A stretch of DNA of 8,674 nt. Source: Chloroflexota bacterium (lineage in GTDB: Bacteria; Chloroflexota; Anaerolineae; Anaerolineales; E44-bin32). Below the pieces are notes generated by a model. It was not told the DNA's origin. It saw only the letters and a program-made list of their open reading frames with translations, and did not search any database. The position numbers and the translations under genes were made by a program. Shown here piece by piece: positions 4,751 through 8,674 of the stretch (position 1 is the stretch's first letter; each line of letters opens with the position of its first letter). The stretch lies in the NCBI GenBank assembly GCA_026390045.1, contig JAPLGR010000158.1, positions 1 through 8,674 on the forward strand, written 5' to 3'.

Positions 4751-6007
4751 TCACCCAGCGATGGCGCGCAGCGCCTTCCCCAATCGTTCGATCTCGGCGC
4801 GCGTGTTGTAGTGCGCCAGCCCGACGCGGACCATACCGCCGGTTGCCTCGAGCCCCAGCCTCTCGGTCACCGCCAGCGCATAGTAGTTGCCGTCCCAGGT
4901 GTAGATCCCTTCGCGCCCGAGGGCTTCGGCAACGGTGCGCGGCTCGTGACCCGCGAGCGTGAACGAGAAGGTGGGCACGCGCTGATCGAGGCGGCGCGGT
5001 TCCGTCAGGCCGTAGATCCTCAGGCCGGGGACGGATCGAAGCTCGTCGAGTAGGATCTTGCCCATCTCGATCTCGTGGGCGCGGATGGCGCTCATCGCCT
5101 GCTTGAGCAACAGGCGGCGGCCGCCGAGGTCCGAGCGGTAGCGCTCCGCATGTTCGGCACCGAAGGTCTCGCCAACCCAGGCCAGGTAATCGAGCGCACC
5201 GAGCACGCCCGCGATCCCCTCGAAGTTGCCTGTGCCGGTCTCGAACTTGCCCGGCGGCTCCGGCGGAGCCGGCCGGATGCGGTAGGCGGGCAGGCCGTCG
5301 AGCAGGTCGTAGCGGCCGTACAGCACGCCGAGGTGCGGGCCGAAGAATTTGTAGGCGGAGGCGACCAGGAAATCGCAGCCCAGCGCCTGCACGTCGATCG
5401 GCCCGTGGGGCGCGTAGTGGACGGCGTCGACGTAGGCCAGCGCACCTGCCTGGTGGGCGCGAGCGATGATCTGCGCCACAGGGTTGATGGTCCCCAACGC
5501 GTTGGAGGCGTAGCCGCAGGCGAGCAACTTGGTGCGCCGGGAAAGCAAGCCGTCGAGCTGATCGAGGCACAGCGTCCCGTCCTCAACGTCGAAGTCGAGC
5601 CAGCGGAGGACGCAGTCCCGGTCCTTAGCCACGCGCAGCCAGGGGGAGATGTTGGCATCGTGATCGAGGCGCGTGACGATGATCTCATCGCCGGGCTGCA
5701 GGCCTTGCGCCAGCGAGCGGCTGAGGTGGAATGTGAGCGTCGTCATGTTGGCGCCGAAGACGATCTCCTCGGGCTTGGTAGCGTTGAAGAAGTCGGCGGC
5801 GGCGCGCCGTGCCTCGTCGACCAGAGCATCCGACGCGCGGCTGGTGGCAAACGCGCCCTCATGGTTGGCGTTCTTCGTCACCAGGTAGTCCACCATCCGG
5901 TCGATCACATGATGCGGGACCTGCGTTCCGCCCGGGTTGTCCAGGTAGACATCAGGCGAGGTGAGCGCCGGGAAGCAGGCGCGGATGCGGGCAATGTCCA
6001 GCGTCAT
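4751..6007 (-). CDS. Class V aminotransferase, cysteine desulfurase-like (VC1184 type)
   Basis: This 418-aa PLP enzyme has the desulfurase/selenocysteine lyase fold. Visible marks are YLDNPGGTQVP (21-31), LDHDANISPW (114-123, cofactor-stacking histidine H116), YVDAVHYAPHGPIDV (192-206, D194 and H197) and SAYKFFGPHLGVLYG (217-231), where K220 should form the PLP Schiff base. The C-terminal region reads GIYTWDGNYYALAV (367-380), where true desulfurases carry the catalytic cysteine loop; none is present. This and GGMVRVGLAHYNT (390-402) match the VC1184-type family, whose reaction is not settled. Desulfurase activity by the usual persulfide route is not expected. ATG 6005-6007 overlaps the mobA stop as ATGA, with GGAGG 4 bp upstream, so the pair is coupled. 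Confidence 0.88.
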   Translation of the reverse strand: MTLDIARIRACFPALTSPDVYLDNPGGTQVPHHVIDRMVDYLVTKNANHEGAFATSRASDALVDEARRAAADFFNATKPEEIVFGANMTTLTFHLSRSLAQGLQPGDEIIVTRLDHDANISPWLRVAKDRDCVLRWLDFDVEDGTLCLDQLDGLLSRRTKLLACGYASNALGTINPVAQIIARAHQAGALAYVDAVHYAPHGPIDVQALGCDFLVASAYKFFGPHLGVLYGRYDLLDGLPAYRIRPAPPEPPGKFETGTGNFEGIAGVLGALDYLAWVGETFGAEHAERYRSDLGGRRLLLKQAMSAIRAHEIEMGKILLDELRSVPGLRIYGLTEPRRLDQRVPTFSFTLAGHEPRTVAEALGREGIYTWDGNYYALAVTERLGLEATGGMVRVGLAHYNTRAEIERLGKALRAIAG

Positions 6008-6609
6008 GTGTCCTCCGCGGGCGGTATGGTGGCCAGAATGCGTTCCGCGGTCTGCAGGTCATCGGAGGTGTTGATGTTGAAGAAAGTCAGCCCCTGCGGA
6101 TCGAAGGCGGCGACCTGGTCTTCCTCGACGACGGTTGACCGCACGGCGGGCAGGAAGCTGATCATCCGCCGTCGGCCCTCCGCCAGTGCCAGATCGACGG
6201 CCGGTAGGCAGGTGCGCCGGTAGACGGCGTGCAGCGGTTCGAATTCGCCGCGCCAGCGCGGGATCACGGCATCGGCCTGCGAGGCCAGGCGAAGCATGTG
6301 CACGAGCAGCGGCACGCACACGAACGGCAGATCGCAGGCCAGGACGAGGACCACGTCGTGCCGAGCAGCGCGCAGCGCCGTCTGAAGCCCGACCAGCGCG
6401 CCTGCGCCCGGCTGCTCGTCGGCCACCAGCCGCAAGCCGAGGAACGAGTAGTCGTCCGGAGAGTTGGTGGTGACCAGGACTTCGTCGCCCAGCGGTGCGG
6501 CGCGTTCGAGGACGTGCGCGATCAACGGACGTCCGGCAAGCTGGACGAGCGCCTTGTCGCGGCCCATCCGTTCTGATCTTCCACCGGCCTGGATCGCCAC
6601 GCTGACCAC
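6004..6609 (-). CDS. mobA: Molybdenum cofactor guanylyltransferase
   Basis: This 201-aa protein joins GTP to molybdopterin (Mo-MPT) to form the guanine dinucleotide cofactor of bacterial molybdoenzymes, in the cytoplasm. The GTP-binding signature AIQAGGRSERMGRDKAL (5-21) is present, with K19, followed by GRPLIAHVLERA (26-37), the metal-binding ACDLPF (91-96, D93), EPLHAVYRR (124-132) and the late NINTSDDL (178-185). Start choice: the frame is open further upstream, but the conserved part begins right after GTG 6607-6609, which gives the usual MobA length. No Shine-Dalgarno is seen; instead TACAAT lies six bases before this GTG, so a leaderless mRNA is possible. It is divergent from the AmrS-type gene and coupled to the class V aminotransferase downstream. 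No molybdoenzyme gene is in the window. Confidence 0.9.
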   Translation of the reverse strand: MVSVAIQAGGRSERMGRDKALVQLAGRPLIAHVLERAAPLGDEVLVTTNSPDDYSFLGLRLVADEQPGAGALVGLQTALRAARHDVVLVLACDLPFVCVPLLVHMLRLASQADAVIPRWRGEFEPLHAVYRRTCLPAVDLALAEGRRRMISFLPAVRSTVVEEDQVAAFDPQGLTFFNINTSDDLQTAERILATIPPAEDT

Positions 6610-6615
6610 GTCCGG

Positions 6616-6621
6616 ATTGTA
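6616..6621 (-). promoter_or_regulatory. Possible -10 element for a leaderless mobA mRNA
   Basis: On the minus strand TACAAT ends six bases before the chosen GTG start, so transcription would begin at or next to the start codon. It matches TATAAT at five of six positions. No -35 is recognised and no Shine-Dalgarno is present. Confidence 0.35.
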
Positions 6622-6646
6622 CTTCGGCGGAGGCGGCCGGACTGCT

Positions 6647-6655
6647 TGGTATAAT
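6647..6655 (+). promoter_or_regulatory. Extended -10 promoter of the AmrS-type gene
   Basis: TGGTATAAT combines a perfect -10 (TATAAT, 6650-6655) with the TGn extension; no clear -35 is seen. The transcript would start near 6662, leaving a very short leader with GGAGG (6663-6667) before ATG 6672. The ATG at 6654 lies inside the -10 and cannot be used from this promoter. Confidence 0.7.
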
Positions 6656-6671
6656 GCGCGTCGGAGGCAAG

Positions 6672-7799
6672 ATGTCGACCGTGGCCGATGCGCTAGACCG
6701 GTTGACGGCGCCGGGCTCACTCGTGCAGGCGCTTCCTGGCGGCGATGTGCGCTGCTTGGCCTGCGGACACCGCTGTCTGATCCGCCCCGGCCGGCGCGGC
6801 GTCTGCCGGGTGCGCTTCAATCAGGACGGAGTCCTGCGTGTCCCGTGGGGCTACGTCGCCGGCCTGCAGTGTGACCCGACTGAGAAAAAGCCCTTCTACC
6901 ACCTGCTGCCGGGATCCGAAACGCTGACCTTCGGCATGCTGGGCTGCGATTTCCACTGCGATTTCTGCCAGAACTGGCTCAGCTCGCAGACGCTGCGCGA
7001 TCCGCACAGTGGCGAAGCGACCCGGGCCATCCGCCGCATCACGCCCGAGGCGATGGTCGGCGAGGGCGTGCGGCTCGGCGCGCAGGTGGTTGCTTCCTCC
7101 TACAACGAACCGCTGATCACCACCGAGTGGGCGCTGGCCGTCTTTGAGCGGGCTGTTGCGGCAGGGCTGCGCTGCGCCTACGTCTCCAACGGAAACGCCA
7201 CCCCCGAAGTGCTCGAGGCATTGCGTCCGTACCTGACCGCGTTCAAGGTGGATCTGAAGACGATGCAGGATCGGCAGTACCGCCGGCTGGGCGGCGTCCT
7301 GGCCAATGTCCTGGACTCGATCCGAAGAGCGCACGGCCTGGGCTTCTGGGTGGAAGTGGTGACGCTGGTCGTGCCCGGGTTCAATGACAGCACCGACGAG
7401 CTGATGGATGCGGCGCGGTTCCTCTCGAGTGTCTCGCCGGATATCCCGTGGCACGTGACCGCGTTCCACCCGGACTACCGGATGACGGACGCACCGCCCA
7501 CGCCGCCGGAGACGCTGATCCGCGCGGCAGAGATCGGCCAGGAGGCCGGGCTGAAGTTCGTATACGCCGGCAATCTGCCGGGGCCCTCCGGGGATTACGA
7601 GAACACGAACTGCCCTGGCTGTGGCACGCGGCTGATCGAGCGGTTGGGATTCGCCGTCCTCGGCTACCATCTGACGGATGCCGGCACATGCCCGTCCTGC
7701 GGCCTGTCGATCCCGGGCGTCTGGGAATCAACCGCCGGCACCGTGCGGACGACTTCGCCCGATGCCTTCTTCAATCGACGGCCGCGACTGGTGCGCTGA
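6672..7799 (+). CDS. amrS: AmmeMemoRadiSam-type radical SAM enzyme (AmrS)
   Basis: This 375-aa radical SAM enzyme has the cluster motif CDFHCDFC (C92, C96, C99), which holds the [4Fe-4S] cluster that reductively cleaves S-adenosylmethionine. Before it lies a cysteine-rich N-terminus, CLACGHRC with a further C (C28, C31, C35, C45), probably a metal site, and after the barrel core (SSYNEPLITTEWA, YVSNGNATPE, AFKVDLKTM, WVEVVTLVVPGFND) come two CxxC pairs, CPGC and CPSC, typical of this AmrS family. In many genomes the enzyme occurs with AMMECR1-like and MEMO1-like proteins; its reaction is not firmly known. Here neither partner lies within the window. ATG 6672 is chosen because GGAGG sits 4 bp upstream; an ATG at 6654 overlaps the -10. 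It is divergent from mobA and followed after 2 bp by the small DABB-like gene. Confidence 0.9.
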   Translation: MSTVADALDRLTAPGSLVQALPGGDVRCLACGHRCLIRPGRRGVCRVRFNQDGVLRVPWGYVAGLQCDPTEKKPFYHLLPGSETLTFGMLGCDFHCDFCQNWLSSQTLRDPHSGEATRAIRRITPEAMVGEGVRLGAQVVASSYNEPLITTEWALAVFERAVAAGLRCAYVSNGNATPEVLEALRPYLTAFKVDLKTMQDRQYRRLGGVLANVLDSIRRAHGLGFWVEVVTLVVPGFNDSTDELMDAARFLSSVSPDIPWHVTAFHPDYRMTDAPPTPPETLIRAAEIGQEAGLKFVYAGNLPGPSGDYENTNCPGCGTRLIERLGFAVLGYHLTDAGTCPSCGLSIPGVWESTAGTVRTTSPDAFFNRRPRLVR

Positions 7800-7801
7800 T
7801 T

Positions 7802-8137
7802 ATGGCCGATGATGCTTCTCCCTGGGACGGAGCGGGTCCGGTGAAGATGCTGCTCACTTTCGATCCGCTGCCAGGACGGCGGGAGGAGTACTTCCAGTAC
7901 ATGCTGGGCCACTTCGTCCCGGCGCTCGAGCACCTCGGCCTGACGATGGCCGAGACGTGGCACACGGCCTACGGCGATTATCCGCTGCGCCTGACGGCGT
8001 TCCTTGCTCCGAACGCCTCGGCGATGAACACGGTGATCGGGTCGGACGCGTTCGCCGAGCTTGAGGAACGTCTGCAGGACTACGTGCGCAACTACAGCCG
8101 GCGCGTGGTGCCAGCCGACCGGCGGTTCCAGTTCTGA
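7802..8137 (+). CDS. Small dimeric alpha/beta-barrel (ABM/DABB-like) protein
   Basis: This 111-aa protein is not assigned to a named family. After a variable start, the pattern KMLLTFDPLPGRREEYFQYM, then VPALEHLGLTMAETWHTAYGDYP, a strand RLTAFLAP and a helix ELEERLQDYVRNY fits a ferredoxin-like beta-alpha-beta unit of the kind found in antibiotic-biosynthesis-monooxygenase and stress-responsive alpha/beta-barrel proteins, which act as cytoplasmic dimers. No metal or heme ligand set is obvious; the ligand is unknown. It starts 2 bp after the amrS stop, so it is very likely in the same transcript. The ATG at 7802 has no visible Shine-Dalgarno; GTG at 7841, before KMLLTF and preceded by GGAGCGGG, is a real alternative that would remove 13 residues. 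A terminator-like hairpin follows. Confidence 0.7.
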   Translation: MADDASPWDGAGPVKMLLTFDPLPGRREEYFQYMLGHFVPALEHLGLTMAETWHTAYGDYPLRLTAFLAPNASAMNTVIGSDAFAELEERLQDYVRNYSRRVVPADRRFQF

Positions 8138-8241
8138 GGGTTCTCGGCCAACGCACGTCGTCGCCCTAGGAAGGCTCGCGGTCGACGCGTGGCCACGGGC
8201 CCGAAGTGCCCACTCGCATTGGTGCAAGAGCAAGAAGCGAT

Positions 8242-8267
8242 AGCGCCCGGGCCATGGCACGGGCGCT
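8242..8267 (+). terminator. Intrinsic terminator-like hairpin and intron target
   Basis: An 8-bp perfect stem (AGCGCCCG 8242-8249 with CGGGCGCT 8260-8267) lies about 105 bp after the last gene of the plus-strand unit. The next five bases, TGCTG, are not a proper U-tract; the intron begins directly after them. Group IIC introns are known to insert just after such stem-loops, so a longer T-tract may have been interrupted. Confidence 0.7.
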
Positions 8268-8272
8268 TGCTG

Positions 8273-8674
8273 GTACGCCCAGCATGGGCGCTGACTAGGA
8301 AGGTGGAAGTCCTTCCCGGGGGTTGATGGCACCCACCGTAGCCGAGGGCAAGGGCGTCGTCGTGAGGCGGGGTCCGGAGGAAGCCGGAGGCAAAACCGCG
8401 ACCTGAGGGACACGAACCCGATAGGAGGCCGTGAGCTCGGACGAGTGGGCCAGTAACCACGAAGTCCAAGCCATCAAGGGGCGGAGCGGTAAATCGGGCA
8501 GGGATGCGGGGACAGCCAGCGTTCTTATCTGGGGAGACCTGTTGCTATGCCAAGATACATGGCAACCTCGGCTGAGAAGCCGAGCTGAGGCGACAGGGGT
8601 CAGCCGAGGCCATACCTGCGGCCGGTTAGGTCGCAGGTATCCACCGGGAAGGGCCGAACGGTGAATGTGCCTGG
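8273..8674 (+). mobile_element. Group IIC-like intron, 5' end (partial)
   Basis: The 5' boundary is placed at GTACG (8273), equivalent to the GTGYG start of bacterial group II introns. The 402 bases seen are domain I: the opening GCCCAGCATGGGCGC, then the GTGGAAGTCCTT, GAAGCCGGAGGCAAAAC, CTGAGGGACACGAAC and TATCTGGGGAGA blocks, in the order known for class C introns such as that of Oceanobacillus iheyensis. A loop at 8449-8456, closed by GTGG/CCAC, holds CAGTAA, which pairs with the last six exon bases TTGCTG (one G-U), the expected EBS1-IBS1 contact. The reverse transcriptase gene would start beyond the window; no coding region is accepted here. It has the same orientation as the left intron. 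Confidence 0.9.

Noticed and set aside
5075..6223. 382-codon plus-strand open frame opposite the aminotransferase and mobA
   Set aside because: It is antisense to two well-recognised genes with intact motifs and has no recognisable domain; long antisense frames are common in GC-rich DNA.
6654..6671. ATG at 6654 as the AmrS start
   Set aside because: It lies inside the -10 TATAAT, and GGAGG serves ATG 6672, so the upstream codon would not be in the mRNA.
6717..7670. 317-codon minus-strand open frame opposite amrS
   Set aside because: It runs antisense to the intact radical SAM gene and has no recognisable domain; a composition effect.
8431..8664. 77-codon plus-strand frame in the right intron
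   Set aside because: It lies within structured domain I RNA and does not resemble a reverse transcriptase, which should begin further downstream.
1..8674. CRISPR array, tRNA or rRNA gene
   Set aside because: No regularly spaced direct repeats and no tRNA- or rRNA-like stretches were recognised on reading both strands.

Overview
The window is GC-rich bacterial chromosomal DNA with short intergenic gaps, 4-bp start/stop overlaps, Shine-Dalgarno starts and sigma70-type promoters. The gene set (stand-alone GAF protein, small cold-shock protein, NifU C-terminal domain protein, VC1184-type class V aminotransferase, MobA and AmrS-type radical SAM enzyme) suggests a free-living bacterium, possibly Chloroflexota. 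No single gene proves that assignment, and no rRNA or tRNA is present to confirm it.

Layout. Positions 1-203 are the 3' end of a group IIC-like intron: the C-terminus of its reverse transcriptase/maturase, then domains V and VI. Two minus-strand genes follow, a coiled-coil plus GAF protein (217-834) and a cold-shock protein (980-1189). A promoter region with a perfect palindrome (1311-1326) separates the cold-shock gene from a plus-strand set: a DNPH1-like deoxynucleotide N-hydrolase (1372-1797), a GNAT acetyltransferase that overlaps it (1794-2384), and an aldo/keto reductase (2442-3413). A 13-bp hairpin (3473-3502) separates this set from two minus-strand genes, a NifU C-terminal domain protein (3523-3786) and a cyclic-nucleotide-binding-fold protein without a DNA-binding domain (3820-4293). 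A gene-free stretch of about 460 bp (4294-4750) contains several inverted repeats and a strong plus-strand promoter followed by a long hairpin. This is the best candidate here for an undescribed non-coding RNA. Next are a minus-strand pair, mobA (6004-6609) and a class V aminotransferase (4751-6007), overlapping by ATGA, and, divergent from mobA, an AmrS-type radical SAM gene (6672-7799) followed by a small dimeric alpha/beta-barrel-like protein (7802-8137). A terminator-like hairpin (8242-8267) ends this unit. A second group IIC intron begins 5 nt after it (8273) and runs off the window.

How it fits together. The genes are mostly housekeeping or accessory metabolism: nucleotide-pool cleaning, Fe-S and molybdenum cofactor chemistry, radical SAM chemistry, and small regulatory or sensor proteins. 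The mobile part is the pair of group II introns in the same orientation, which bracket about 8.07 kb. The right intron is well defined: its 5' end follows a hairpin, and a predicted EBS1 loop matches the last six exon bases.
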